NCBI GenBank assembly: GCA_902702965.1
Contig: CACRXP010000722.1
Span: 31,965-95,964, forward strand
Reading direction: 5' to 3'
DNA length: 64,000 nucleotides
Source of the DNA: Spirometra erinaceieuropaei
Taxonomy: Eukaryota; Platyhelminthes; Cestoda; Diphyllobothriidea; Diphyllobothriidae
Shown: piece by piece, positions 21,101 through 28,860 of the stretch
Numbering within the stretch: the stretch's first letter is position 1
How the letters are laid out: every line of letters starts with the position of its first letter
Notes under the pieces: generated by a model
Told to the model about the DNA's origin: nothing
Databases searched by the model: none
Seen by the model: the letters and a program-made list of their open reading frames with translations, nothing else
Program-made: the position numbers and the translations under genes

Positions 21101-23364
21101 AACGTTTAAAGTTCTTTTTTACAAACCTTAAATTAATATTTTATAATAAATAGTAGGTCAGATGTGGTTATGTAACCCCACCTGAGGTAAACAAACCCCA
21201 GCCGCCTGTAATACGGGATCGGTGGTAATAGGGGTTGTTACAGGTGGCCCGGGGGGACGCACAGGCGACGAGGTCAAGTAGTTGTATGCAAAAGAAAACC
21301 TATTGGGAATGCGCGGCCGTACTTTGAGTGGTTGAGAAATAATTGCCCTAACCCCTAGCCCAAACTTCTAACCCTAACTCTTAATCGTAATCCTAACCCC
21401 TAACTATAACCCCTAGCTCGAACCCCAACCCCAACATAACCACATCATACCAAAATGTCTTATATGAGGCATGGCAAATGGTTAGTTTGTTAACGCCTGC
21501 TTTTATGTTCCAAAATGTGAATTAGATATATTTTTGGCTTTTTCATCGTTGTCCGAGGTGCGATTGACTACGACAAAAAGTTTTTGACTTTATTTCTATG
21601 CCAGGGACGTCGCAGGCATAAGATTTTTTATATGACCATAGGTTGAGAGGTCAGTCAGTGACCAAGAAATTGGGATATAATTGGCATACAATTTTTGTAT
21701 ATGATAATAATGAGGCTTTCTTTTCTGTGAAAGTGTTCTGTGCGTTTTTGGTGACAATGAAGTCCACCGAGCCTTCTGGCTTCCCTGAAATGTCAATGAA
21801 GCCTTTGAGGTTTTCATTATTTTCAATCGATTGCCTAGAATTACGGGCCCTGTACTTTGCGTTTTCAAAGCCTCCAGAATAAGACAGTTCATCAGGGCGC
21901 CTTAGCCTCGTAGTGAGTCTTCGGACGTTCTTTTTCACAGGACGACGAGTTGAGCTATATTTGTAGATTCACCTAAATAGGAAACCTAATTGCCGGAGGA
22001 GACGGACGCCATCTTGATCAGTTTAAACAACCTACAATGGGTCACCTCCCGAGAATATGCTTTATTGTGCTTACTTACTAATGCATGTCCACGTCCTTAA
22101 TTGTCAGGGAAACAGTGGGAACATTTTGTCCTCTTATGCACTTCCCTGACATACTGAAAATGTTTCTGCCACGAACAAAAATCGCCCCTTCTGCGTTATA
22201 ATGGAAACTTCTGTTGTCATAGCTTTCGTTTAGTCCTCGATGGCGGAAATGCACCTCAGTGAGGCCATATAAATGCTAAAATATTTCTGAAACGGGTAAG
22301 ATGTGGTTCTGTATCCGCACCTGATGGACAACATACTGTTTGGGGTTATGGCAACTATTTTTCAACCACTCGAAGTACGACCGCACATTCCCAATAGCTT
22401 TTTCTTTGCATACAACTACTTGACCTCGTCGCCTGTGCGTTCCTCGGTCCCGCTTGTAAAAAGCCCTATTACCACCCGTTCCATATTACAGGTGGCTGGG
22501 CTTTGTTTACCTCAGGTGCGACTACATAGCCACATCTGGCCCCAAAACCATTAGCACTATGTCAATTACGTTTCTGAATTACGAATAAACAGACTGCAGA
22601 CTGCAGAATAAAGTACTTTATAATAAGCTCAAAGTCTTAAATGACCAATCGTTTGTGGGCTTTTTCTCGATTACGTATGGAATATCTGCATAGGTCTGGA
22701 AATTATGGATGCTTTTCAACGCACACAAAACCTCGCGTTGATGTTCGTGCATCCGTTTTAATTCTGTCTTTTGGCTCCCGAGTGTTTTATCCAGACAGCT
22801 GCATGTGGCCGGTTACGTAGGTCCTAACATAAAAAGTGCTGTTGCTACTTGCAACTTTTATGTCTTTTCTAGCACCAAATGACGCTCCTCAGCCTCCAGT
22901 TGAGTGCTGTCGAGGGTACTGCCTCCAAATCCTCCGGTGGAGACGTGACTCGTGACTCCACTGGTTCCCTACCAACTAAGAATTCCGACCTGACCTCCGA
23001 GGGTGAAGCTAATGATTCCGAGAAAAAACGACTCAGTACGACGAACCCAGACGTCACTGTAAGCGGCGAGCAAGCATCGACCACAATGCCGCCAGCAGCG
23101 GAGACGGACGGTCAGGAGATGCCAGTATCGGCGGTGACGAAGACGACTGCGACAGAACCGCCTGCGCCCTCACCTCGGGACCAGGTACTGGCTCAGTTCA
23201 AACGTTTCGACAACTTCTGCCTTCCCGATATTGGTTTCATGAACAGTCCCAAGCTGGTAGAGAAGTTGCTGAAACGGCAGTTGGAAAATGCCCTAGATGT
23301 GGAACACCAACGTCGTCTCATGTGCCCCGAGAGTCAGATCCGGACGAATTTTATTATTTTCTAG
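1..23364 (+). CDS. Unrecognised spliced protein-coding gene (5' end outside window)
   Basis: Five + strand exons join in frame: 1-181, 2234-2511, 7572-7755, 18067-18488 and 22873-23364. Each border is GT/AG, and the phases agree (1, 0, 1, 0). About 520 residues are visible. Exons 1-2 are globular and leucine/proline rich. Exon 3 is acidic and low-complexity, with an alanine run. Exon 4 is again globular. Exon 5 starts globular, passes a Ser/Thr-rich linker and ends in a conserved-looking segment (FKRFDNFCLPDIGF, about 50 residues from the end). I do not recognise the family and assign no function. The reading frame ends at TAG 23362-23364. I see no AATAAA in the following kilobase, so a further exon cannot be excluded. 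The gene converges on SMC3. Confidence 0.75.
790..1060 (+). repeat. Dispersed repeat, CTGCGCAAGT family
   Basis: The copy carries the family hallmarks in order: a GGACCAGGGGGTGTAG box, a GCGCCCTCTCCCGCCTCCGG box, CTTGACAACGGACCCAGG, GGTAGATGCTGCGCAAGTC, and a GCACACGGTAGACATCGTCG end. The same order appears at 13375-13785 and 27420-27810, and inverted at several other places. No protein is encoded. It is probably a non-autonomous element, but I saw no target duplication. Confidence 0.65.
1562..1738 (-). mobile_element. tRNA-derived SINE, family 1, reverse copy
   Basis: Read on the - strand it has a tRNA-like head (GAGCCCGTGGCTCAGTGG with an A-box-like start, and a degenerate B box). The family body follows, containing GGCTAATGAGCCAGAAATGG, CATTCCAGTCTCC and a TTGG(T/C)GATAACATTC-like end. 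At least eight other copies lie in this window. Confidence 0.7.
2234..2511 (+). CDS. Exon 2 of the unrecognised + strand gene
   Basis: The acceptor is CCTTCCTCAG and the donor is GTGCGT at 2512. The exon completes the Asp codon split with exon 1 and adds 92 codons, including LPPNRLISPKRLNPPPQF and a Ser-rich stretch, ending in PLQLTQT. The open frame continues left to 2134, but those residues are intronic and include the pyrimidine tract. Confidence 0.75.
2805..3000 (-). mobile_element. Penelope-like element tail fragment, reverse copy
   Basis: It is the reverse complement of the C-terminal tail seen at 38998-39300. It has the AATCGATTTATCGATCTGGC motif region, the run CAAGACTGGA(G/C)GTGAC, and the terminal GAGTCCATCGTCA motif. 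No open frame is kept. Confidence 0.6.
3395..3672 (+). mobile_element. tRNA-derived SINE, family 1
   Basis: A leader with GAGTTCCGTAACGCGATCC and GTGAGCGCCCCTCT precedes a tRNA-like head, GAGCCCATGGCTCAGTGGTAA with a TCGAGCTCC B-box remnant. The body GGGTTGGGTATGGCTGAC follows, then CCAGTCTC-like and TTGTCGGTAATGTTATTCTGC ends. The best parallel is the copy at 60822-61105. Confidence 0.72.
3832..4170 (-). mobile_element. Penelope-like element, GIY-YIG endonuclease fragment
   Basis: On the - strand, two overlapping frames together give a GIY-YIG nuclease core. It begins GVVYKIPCSSC, continues AVYCGRTGK and ends with a HTLNTGHKF helix. The C-terminal tail RKVREFLDAIHSE follows. The Y...G(R/Q)TG pattern with a preceding CxxC is typical of the Penelope C-terminal nuclease. 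A frame change near 4065 and loss of the reverse transcriptase make this a dead remnant. Confidence 0.75.
4980..5170 (+). repeat. Dispersed repeat family 2 (GCGTTAGATC), partial
   Basis: It shares the order TTGATCGCGTTAGATCTGTCGTAGTTGGGAATGCGCCAGTG-like boxes with copies at 15960-16235 and 30300-30600. It is degenerate and truncated on the left. Confidence 0.4.
7572..7755 (+). CDS. Exon 3 of the unrecognised + strand gene, acidic
   Basis: The acceptor is CACTTTCTAG and the donor is GTAAGA at 7756. It encodes 61 codons plus one base: a Ser-rich start (YISSSSSDLSQ), then an Asp/Glu run (DTDDNEDEE) and VVAAAQKNRKEE. The sequence is probably disordered. The final A joins TG of exon 4 to make Met. 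Confidence 0.72.
8090..8640 (-). mobile_element. Penelope-like element fragment, reverse copy
   Basis: One - strand frame (8635-8339) reads through a PLE linker that ends in RTIKIKDRLDSGETSGRIV. This matches the RVIKIKDRLKPEEQSGVVY linker at 19670-19730. A second frame (8278-8090) carries the tail GGHEFNFKAAKII and NRFIDLGP. The GIY-YIG core between them is deleted, so it is non-functional. Confidence 0.65.
8840..8920 (+). repeat. CTGCGCAAGT-family repeat fragment
   Basis: It retains GAGGTAGATGCTGTGAAAGTC and the following TCACTCGCAGGTCGCCCGTACTGCA box, in the same order as the copy at 790-1060. It is strongly degraded. Confidence 0.4.
10133..10400. mobile_element. SINE family 1: reverse fragment joined to forward fragment
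   Basis: Bases 10140-10200 are the SINE body in reverse (GGGAGACTGGAATGGTCATC). They are followed at once by the same body forward at 10205-10262 (GCCAGAAATGGCCATTCCAG), which then runs on as a forward SINE tail to about 10400. The result is a near-perfect hairpin with a short spacer. Confidence 0.65.
11145..12010 (-). mobile_element. Penelope-like element: RT-nuclease linker and GIY-YIG domain
   Basis: This is the longest uninterrupted PLE coding stretch in the window. Reading from about 12010 down, the frame contains a LPFLGDVASQLVRRR linker motif typical of Penelope proteins, then FTCSCGAGYIGRTTRRLEKR (the GIY-YIG core), a IREHMPARLG helix, SSILAHLIDTNHQ, and the C-terminal RKRVLATAEAVAIRL. 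The reverse transcriptase is missing, and the right end is cut near 12010. The nuclease nicks target DNA during retrotransposition in intact relatives. Confidence 0.8.
12147..12360. mobile_element. tRNA-derived SINE, family 2, two heads in inverted arrangement
   Basis: Bases 12240-12150 read on the - strand as a tRNA-like unit with CTCGTAGATCAGGTTAGAGC (A box region) and ATGGGTTCGAACCCCAT (perfect B-box stem). A forward unit follows at 12262-12345, with GGTGGCTAGAGCGTCGG and TGGTTCGAACCCCAC, and ends TGAGTTTTTCACAGTTTTG. They are not taken as real tRNA genes because the arms are unpaired or over-long. Confidence 0.6.
12566..12880 (-). mobile_element. tRNA-derived SINE, family 1, near full-length reverse copy
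   Basis: On the - strand the order is: head GACGAGCCCGTGGCTCAGG, a TCGCGGGATCGAGCCCC B box, GGGGTTGGGTATGACTGGC, GCCAGAAATAGCC, CTTGTCTTTGTCGGCAATAA, TGGTTGGGCTCGAGAGAG, then GAGTTCCGTAAGAACGATCGG and GTGAGCGCC. It is one of the most complete copies. Confidence 0.75.
13375..13785 (+). repeat. CTGCGCAAGT-family repeat, long copy
   Basis: A full-looking copy of about 410 bp. It begins with a CCTGCCGGTAGATGCTCTTG box, then GTGGGCATGATGGCCCAGTC, TGACCCCTGTTGGGGTGTTG, AAAAATCCTGGTCAAGTGT, the C-rich centre, GGTAGGTGCTGCGCAAGCCC and GCACACGGTGGGCATCGTCG. Frames of 100-136 codons across it are fortuitous. Confidence 0.7.
13925..14065 (-). repeat. CTGCGCAAGT-family repeat fragment, reverse
   Basis: It contains GACTTGCGTAGCACCTACC followed by a C-rich run, the reverse complement of the family core. 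It is truncated. Confidence 0.45.
15225..15450 (-). repeat. CTGCGCAAGT-family repeat fragment, reverse
   Basis: It contains CGCACGTGAATTAGTGAGGTC, then CTTGCGCAGCATCTACCTC and TGTCAAGACGGTCGG, in the reverse order of the forward copies. Confidence 0.5.
15490..15930 (+). mobile_element. Penelope-like element 3' fragment
   Basis: Forward remnants of the nuclease C-terminus (ILAHFVDSGHRVGPNEPFHV, then frameshifts) are followed by a C-rich untranslated tail (15725-15825) and TTTATCGATTTCCCTTATCG. The whole block is repeated in reverse at 37690-38130. Confidence 0.65.
15960..16590 (+). repeat. Two tandem copies of dispersed repeat family 2
   Basis: Units at about 15960-16235 and 16290-16590 share, in order, CACACAG, a CCAGTTGGAAGCCTTCCA-like box, a CGTCGGATCTATTATAGTTAGGAATGTG-like box, an AGCACCAGTGAA box and CAACCATCTGCTGGTGGAATTGG. 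They are diverged and have no coding frame of note. Confidence 0.55.
18067..18488 (+). CDS. Exon 4 of the unrecognised + strand gene
   Basis: The acceptor is CCACTGCAAG and the donor is GTAAGT at 18489. It adds 140 full codons: EQTIPNLDSLRRDLLTRLI, a helix-rich stretch, then Gly/Ala-rich and CCGRRPAQGL segments, ending GVSDYW. GC and codon bias match exons 1-2 and contrast with the flanking introns. Confidence 0.78.
18795..19115. mobile_element. tRNA-derived SINE, family 2, inverted pair of heads
   Basis: A reverse head lies at 18835-18895 (CCAACGCTCTAGCCACCTGAG) and a forward copy at 19008-19115 (CCAGGTGGCTAGAGTGTTGG, then GTGGGTCCGAATCCCACC as B box, GAGGTTTTCACAGTTGGGTC as tail). The arrangement matches 12147-12360, though here the spacer is longer. 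Confidence 0.6.
19587..20180 (+). mobile_element. Penelope-like element: linker, GIY-YIG core and tail, frameshifted
   Basis: The frame reads NRVIKIKDRLKPEEQSGVVY, then IPCQNCPCNYTGQTGRMLG (the nuclease core). A frameshift follows, then HTYETGHEF, NRFIDLAP-like tail residues, the CTGACGATGGACTCCCGCAC motif and a CTGGAACTCGAATTTTCGCC end. The right part matches the terminal repeat of the 38909-39415 element. It is non-functional. Confidence 0.75.
21156..21451 (+). mobile_element. Small inverted-repeat element with telomere-like core
   Basis: The ends form an imperfect inverted repeat: GGTCAGATGTGGTTATGT at the left and its complement ACATAACCACATCATACC at the right. Inside lie CAGGCGACGAGGTCAAGTAG and a degenerate CCCTAACCC-type array at about 21345-21430. 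No clear target duplication is visible. Confidence 0.6.
22295..22541 (-). mobile_element. Small inverted-repeat element, opposite orientation copy
   Basis: The ends are GGTAAGATGTGG and CCACATCTGGCC. The centre contains CTACTTGACCTCGTCGCCTG, the reverse complement of the 21156-21451 centre, with about 150 bp shared. The telomere-like array is reduced to a few bases. Confidence 0.6.
22873..23364 (+). CDS. Exon 5, apparent last exon, of the unrecognised + strand gene
   Basis: The acceptor is TCTTTTCTAG, phase 0 with exon 4. It encodes 163 codons: MTLLSLQLSAVEG, a Ser/Thr/Pro/Glu-rich linker of about 90 residues, then FKRFDNFCLPDIGFMNSPKL and a Lys/Arg-rich helix with KLLKRQLENALDVEHQRR, ending at TAG. 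The final residues become AT-rich, and A|GTCAGA at 23333 is a usable donor. The true end may therefore lie further right. Confidence 0.72.
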   Translation, partial: HQMTLLSLQLSAVEGTASKSSGGDVTRDSTGSLPTKNSDLTSEGEANDSEKKRLSTTNPDVTVSGEQASTTMPPAAETDGQEMPVSAVTKTTATEPPAPSPRDQVLAQFKRFDNFCLPDIGFMNSPKLVEKLLKRQLENALDVEHQRRLMCPESQIRTNFIIF

Positions 23365-25985
23365 TTTGCCTGCATGTGATTGTCTGTGACTCAGCCCGAT
23401 TTTCTTCATTTACTAATTTGCCTCATTTTCACTGAGCTTCTTTGACCGGCGCCGTGTTTGTCGACGGTATACGTATATGTATATGTATGCGTTTCTAACC
23501 TATGTTCATTTCTACCTGAGGCACCTTTATTTGCATTTACTTTCTTCCCTATTTTTTTACTAATGGAGAAAATGCATGGTTTTCTTGTCCGCAGGCAATG
23601 TTGCTGGAAAACGCCTTGATGAATTCGACTTGCTTGTATTGCTTACTTAAGTACTTCAAGTTGCGTTTCGTCTGGATGCGGGTGGTTTATGTCTTATACG
23701 GTCGCCATTTCCACTGAAATTTAAAATACCTAAATGGAGCGCAGACATCTTCTCTTGTTTTTGATCTGCCCTGAATGACTCTTTTTATCGTGGCAGTTGA
23801 TTTAGGGTTAGCTTTTGGTCGATAATGCTGTTTACAGTTTTTCTGAAGCACCAATAATTTCAACCCGCAGACCTATGTATTTGAACACGTTTTATCCTGT
23901 TAAACTGGGATATTTGGAATAATTAATGATCAGAGCACGTTTTCTGGGCATCCGGCAATCCAATATCATTGTTTTAGCTGAATAGCTCAAGCGAACTTTC
24001 AAACAAGGGTTCCCAATATTGGGAGCTGGTATGGTGGAGGACGAATCTGACTTAACTGGTCGACTTGGCAGTACTCCGCCTCCCGGCTAGTGTAACGTAC
24101 TGGTCCTCCATCTCCTCTGGTGTCAGAAAGTATAGCTGATTTGAATAGAAGGAAACTGAAGGACCTGAAGTTGTCTTGGCCATCACTGTGTGCTGCTATA
24201 ATTATTATCGTTCATAGCGTTCCATCACCTGAGCGCATACCCGTGGGCGAGACTAGTTAGAGCACGTCCGTAGACGTAAACGACGCCTTCAAATATAAAA
24301 ACGAAGCGTTGTGGGGTAAGGGCCGTTAAATTGACGTTGTGCTTAAAGTAATCGCAGTACGCTAATCACCATGGCCATAGACCGAATTCCCGATTCGAAA
24401 AGGGGGTGTCGTTTCAATGCACGAGTTTCACCCTGTACTACCGTTTGAGTCTGTAAGTGTCAAATAGACTGATTTACTAAATGTTGGCGATTAATTTCCG
24501 AGGAAATTAAAAAGTTGCAACGTCTTGGCTATTGACGCGGCCGGCCATGTGGGGCCGTGGGCGCTTCCTTGTGGTGCGTCTTCGATGGCTTGCGTCAGCG
24601 TCATCGATTTATTGATTGACCGGTATGTGCCGCATGCGATGTGCTGCCCGCGCCGGTGAATCCAGTGCGCTGTGACTCATCGGCTCCTCTGCGTGACATC
24701 GTTATCAGCTGAAGCTTGAGGTGTGAGCGGGGCTTGCAGAGCTGACAACGTCCTCTGCCTAGTTGGTTTTGGCGTCGTTTAAATGCGAATTACCTTGCTG
24801 GTACGTCAGGCCAACGAGTTGAACCGAAAATCAGAAGAAGACAATTTCATTCAGAAGACCCACTGTTCGTGCCTGGTCGGTGTACGCCCGGTCGAGGGAA
24901 GGAAACCGCCCTACTGATGCGTCTGTAGAAATGATGGCGTCTGTGTTCAACCCACGGTCGACAACCTGGGTTTTCTCGGAGAGTTATTTCAGCATACTTG
25001 GAGAAAAAATGGACGCGTGCCTTTGAATCTATTGAAGAAGAAGAAACTATGTGGGCATGTAACGACCTAACAACTACATCCTATAAATACTGCAACACCT
25101 GGGCAATTTACCACCCTCAACTGACTCACTCGTTCCGTTGTGCTTTGCGGGCTCTCTCTCTCTCGAGCCGTAAGAACGATCGGTGAGCGCCCCCTACCAT
25201 CGTATATTCCCGATCGAAAGCGACAGGACAACGGGCTAGTGACCCAGTGGTTAGAGGCGTGGGCTTCAAACAAACAGGTCGCGAGTTCGAGCCTCGGGCG
25301 TTCCACTTCAGGGTTGGGTATGACTGACTGACGATGGCTAATAAGCCAGAAATGGCCATCCCAGTCTCCCTTTTCTTTGTCGGTAATAGCATACTGCCTA
25401 TACCATGCGCCGCGTGCGGCTGCTGGTTGGGCTCGAGAGAGAACGCGTAAGGCACAATGGAACGAATGAGTTCCGTAAGAACGATCGGTGAGCGCCCCCT
25501 ACCATTCCAGTCTCCCTTGTCTTTGTCGGTAATAACAATGTTAGAGATATCTAGCGTCTACCAGAGCCAGGAGTGATTCCTAACATTCGGATTTTTCCCA
25601 AGCAACGATATTGCAATCACCACGGTCAGGCTGTCCTGCTGTTCGACGACCCCGATCAAAGAAAAACACTTCCAGAAAGCCTGCCTTGCAGTTTGAAGGG
25701 TTGTAGTAGGTTTGCTGTGGTGACGAAATCAAAGGAATCGCCTATTTACGATGTCGCAGTTTTACGTACGGACAATACGCCTGGTCTTTTCTGAGCAGAA
25801 GCGTTTTTTGAATTTGACACGGTATGATCTGGTGACCAGGAATTAATTTGTTGGGAGTTTAGTTGAGACGCGAGAAACAAAATAAGGGAATTTTCAACTA
25901 TCAAGGCTAGTATGATTCATATAAATACGCCAGCTGATGAGCGTTTGCATTCTAAAGCGTTTCCGTGCTGAAGATAATGTGATAG
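23365..25985. other. Intergenic, mostly without recognised features
   Basis: No exon with splice borders is visible. A short repeat fragment with TTCCGAGGAAATTAAAAAG lies near 24495-24520, a GC-rich block at 24530-24760, and a SINE at 25131-25545. No polyadenylation signal for the + strand gene is obvious. Confidence 0.5.
25131..25545 (+). mobile_element. tRNA-derived SINE, family 1, extended copy
   Basis: A leader part with TAAGAACGATCGGTGAGCGC precedes the head GGCTAGTGACCCAGTGGTTAG, with GGTCGCGAGTTCGAGCC as B box. The body and tail follow, then a second GTTCCGTAAGAACGATCGG leader and a second TTGTCTTTGTCGGTAATAA end. This looks like one full copy plus part of another in tandem. Confidence 0.7.
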
Positions 25986-25989
25986 TTAT

Positions 25990-26420
25990 ACATAAGCATT
26001 TTAATACCTTAGGGTGAAGTGATCCCATACTAACAGCACAGGTACTAGCCGGAGGTCCATACACGCGTGTTTCGCCGATATTCTACCGCTTCATGACACG
26101 GCTACAAGGGGGTTCGCTTGTCAGTGGGTCCCCCAGCATTCCCTGTGTGGTTTCTGGTAGATACTCCAATTTAGAAATTGTTGCATTTTTATTTCCTTAG
26201 AAATTAACTGCGAACATGGAGTATATCAGAATGTTTATGGTCTATAGGCTCGGACCAACGTTCTTATGTATGAATATTTGGGCCGAAGTCCATCAACGAC
26301 AGCGGATAACCCGGTAATATTAATTACCTGCCGACAGGCAGTTAGTAGTATGCTTTAGGGTAAGGTGGTTCCGTACTAATAGCACAGGTAGTAGCCAAAA
26401 GTGTCTTCTTCACATAGTCG
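25990..26420 (-). repeat. Dispersed repeat family 3 (GAGGAAATTAAAA / CCAGAAAACACACGG)
   Basis: It is the reverse complement of 41880-42190, with shared boxes CCTTAGGGTGAAGTG / TTACCCTAAAG ends, GCATTCCCTGTGTGGTTTCTGG and TGAATATTTGGGCCGAAGTCC. A second end-like piece (TTTAGGGTAAGGTGGTTCCG) lies at 26355-26400. Confidence 0.55.
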
Positions 26421-27410
26421 CCCAATGTTCCCAATCTGATCAGCATGTCTTTGGGTTGCATCAAACGGCGATGAATTGTTGCCTGGGGTCGATCGGAAAT
26501 ACCTACTCTGGCGGGTTGTAACAGTCGTGAAACCGTTGCGCTTATTTCGTACTAATCAGCGCTCACCTGCATAATTCACCACATTGTAACAGTCGCCGAC
26601 GCCTCAACTATCACCGTTCCCGGAATAATGATAATGGTAGTCCTTGCTAATATTGTCATCGTTATCGACCGCAGTGGTTCTTGGCAGTCACGGGCGCGCA
26701 TTTGAAACACGTGTCTGCACAGCACATATCATTGCCGCTCCACTGGGTAGCTTTTGGTAATATTGATCTTTTCAGATTGGTAACTTGCAGATCGAGTGTT
26801 TCCTGCCAAGTTAGTAACATTATTTCAACCTAGAACCTGGGCTTGTTTCCCTGCTCTTTAATAATCGAAGGGACACCTATCTATGCCATGGGCCAGGTAG
26901 GCATCGTCAAGTTCTGTAATAAGGGACTTTGTCTCCTTTTTCGGCCCACCAACACACCCTATACCCTCCGCTAACCCGTGACGTTTCCCTCTTCCCATCT
27001 TAGCCTGTTACCTTGACTAACTTTCAGTTCGGCTATTCGGACTAAACCCGTGTGAATTTTTCCAGCTGAGCCGACTCGACATGCCCCAAAACGACTTTTA
27101 TTGCCCTTCAGGGCTGGAATTTTCAGAAGCCCGAAGCGATCGTCAGTCAGGGGAGCGGGGGGAGGGTGAATATGTGGGGATTTGGACGCCTTTTTCACCT
27201 GGATTAGCCGCACTCGTAGGTTGAGTTTATTGGGCCGAATTACGCATCTCCTCACTGACCTGTACTCGACACCGAAATGTTTGTTCGGAGTTGTACAATT
27301 GCTGATGCAACTCAGGAAGCATTGACCTTCCTATGCGGCCGATATTAGGCCTGTGCAGTTCGCGTTCTCGCACAATTGCTCAAAAGGTCTGAAGGCGTGT
27401 GATATGCCAG
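26420..27410. other. Intergenic, nothing recognised
   Basis: Mixed composition. Open frames of up to 94 codons lack splice borders, composition bias or recognisable motifs. Confidence 0.4.
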
Positions 27411-27419
27411 TATCGAAAA

Positions 27420-27810
27420 GCCATGGCCCTCGCAGCCAGTTATGCGCTGGAAGTTCCCTGACACCTGGTTCCCTGCCGGTAGATGCGCGTGCGCTCGCGC
27501 TGGATATACAAGTGGTGGGCATGGTTGCCCAGTCATCATCCTCGTCCTTCTGACCCCTGTTGGGGTGTTGTTATTAGTGAAAAATCCTGGTCAAGTGTAT
27601 GTTGTGGGGCAGGGGGTGGGGTGGCACGCCTAGGTGCGGGTCGGGCCGTGCCAGCCACCGGAGCCCTCCTCCGCCTCCGGTGTTCTTGACTCTGTCTTGA
27701 TACCGGGTCCAGGTGGAGAGTGGGAAGAGAGAGTGTGTTGGGTGCTGCGCAAGTCTACTATCACTATGCAGTAATTCAAGCGCAAGTCACCGTCCCTGGT
27801 GAAATTAGAG
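27420..27810 (+). repeat. CTGCGCAAGT-family repeat, long copy
   Basis: It starts GGCCCTCGCAGCCAGTTATG and contains CCTGCCGGTAGATGCGCGTG, GGGCATGGTTGCCCAGTC, TGACCCCTGTTGGGGTGTTG and GGGTGCTGCGCAAGTC. It ends near CGCAAGTCACCGTCCC, directly against the PLE at 27830. Confidence 0.7.
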
Positions 27811-27829
27811 GGTGTATATGGGAACAGGG

Positions 27830-28735
27830 TTTCGTCCATTATCGATCCTTACCATGGCAGTGTTAGGTTTATCACGTGGTCCAAGAGCTTACAGAGTTCT
27901 GGTTTCCGCCTCCGTATTGCAGCAGCCTCTGCAAAGCGCAAGATACGTCCGGTTGTCGCCCGAAACAGGACCTTGAATGCAACTATTGGGTCCCACGTAT
28001 GGCCCGTGTCCACTAGGTGCTTTGTGACTGAGCTCCTGGGTACCTTATTTTCCACCTTAAGCAGCCACTTCGGCATATGTTCAGCTGACCGAGCTGCCAA
28101 CCGCCTTTGCGTGCGCCCAATGTACTTGCATCCGCAACTACATGTAAACTCATAAATACAGTTTGATATGGCGTGTGTAGGCAAAATGTCTAACTGGGAT
28201 GGCCGTTGTGGTGCTTATGAACAAAAATTTAGAGGGGAGGTAGATGGTCACTGACTTTTTGGTACAGATATTTCTTCAGGTGTACCTTGTCTGGGATGGC
28301 GATATTTATCGATGAATTTCTCCGGATACCCATTTGCAAGAAGAACGTTCTTTAGGAAAGTAAGCTCGTCATCGATGGTATCTGAGGAGCAGATTCTGGT
28401 GGCTCTGTTGAACAGGCACAAAACCAAGTTCCGTTTTATCTGAATAAGAACGAAACTGAGGAAGTACATGTATTGTCCTTTCCAGGTGGGTTTTCGATAG
28501 ATGGACCTCTGAATAGAGCCATCTGCCCGCCTACATACAAGAATATCCAGGAAAGGTAGTGTGTCATTTTTCTCATGCTCGATCGTAAATTTGATTTTTG
28601 CATGTGCTTTGTCCAGAGCCTTGATTAGTAGTTCTCCGTCGCCTGGGTTTTTTGATTATGGCGAAAATGTCATCCACATATTGCCTATAGAATGGGGCTC
28701 GTTGTAAGTTCCGCAGCCCTTCATTTAGCCTGAGC
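27830..28735 (-). mobile_element. Penelope-like element: RT catalytic box, thumb and GIY-YIG domain
   Basis: From 28735 down, the - strand frame gives FYRQYVDDIFAIIK, containing the YVDD catalytic box of a reverse transcriptase. An extra base in a run of As near 28655 then breaks the frame. A second frame (28469-28248) holds the RT thumb (IQIKRNLVLCLFNRATRICS, then LLANGYPEKFI). A third (28184-27849) holds FTCSCGCKYIGRTQRRL and LRFAEAAAIRRRKPEL. The RT-nuclease linker is largely deleted between 28248 and 28184. Inactive. Confidence 0.82.
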
Positions 28736-28860
28736 TATCACCCTTCAAAAACTGGGTAACCAATCAGTCATCGGCTGAGAGGCACTATCCAGGTAAACAC
28801 ACACGCACACTCCTCACATGCGTGAGAGTGCCCTGGCGTCAAACATCTAACAGTTGACTG
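28736..28860 (+). repeat. Short dispersed repeat with CACACACGCACAC tract
   Basis: The order CTATCACCCTTCAAAAACTGG, GTAACCAATCAGTCATCGGC, GAGAGGCACTATCC and CTCACATGCGTGAG recurs at 51610-51730 and 53055-53135. Confidence 0.55.

Larger units (their letters stand above)
18489..22872 (+). other. Intron 4 of the unrecognised gene
   Basis: About 4.4 kb. It holds inverted SINE family 2 heads (18795-19115), a forward PLE fragment (19587-20180) and two small inverted-repeat elements (21156-21451 and 22295-22541). The stretch 20200-21150 shows nothing I recognise. Confidence 0.55.
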
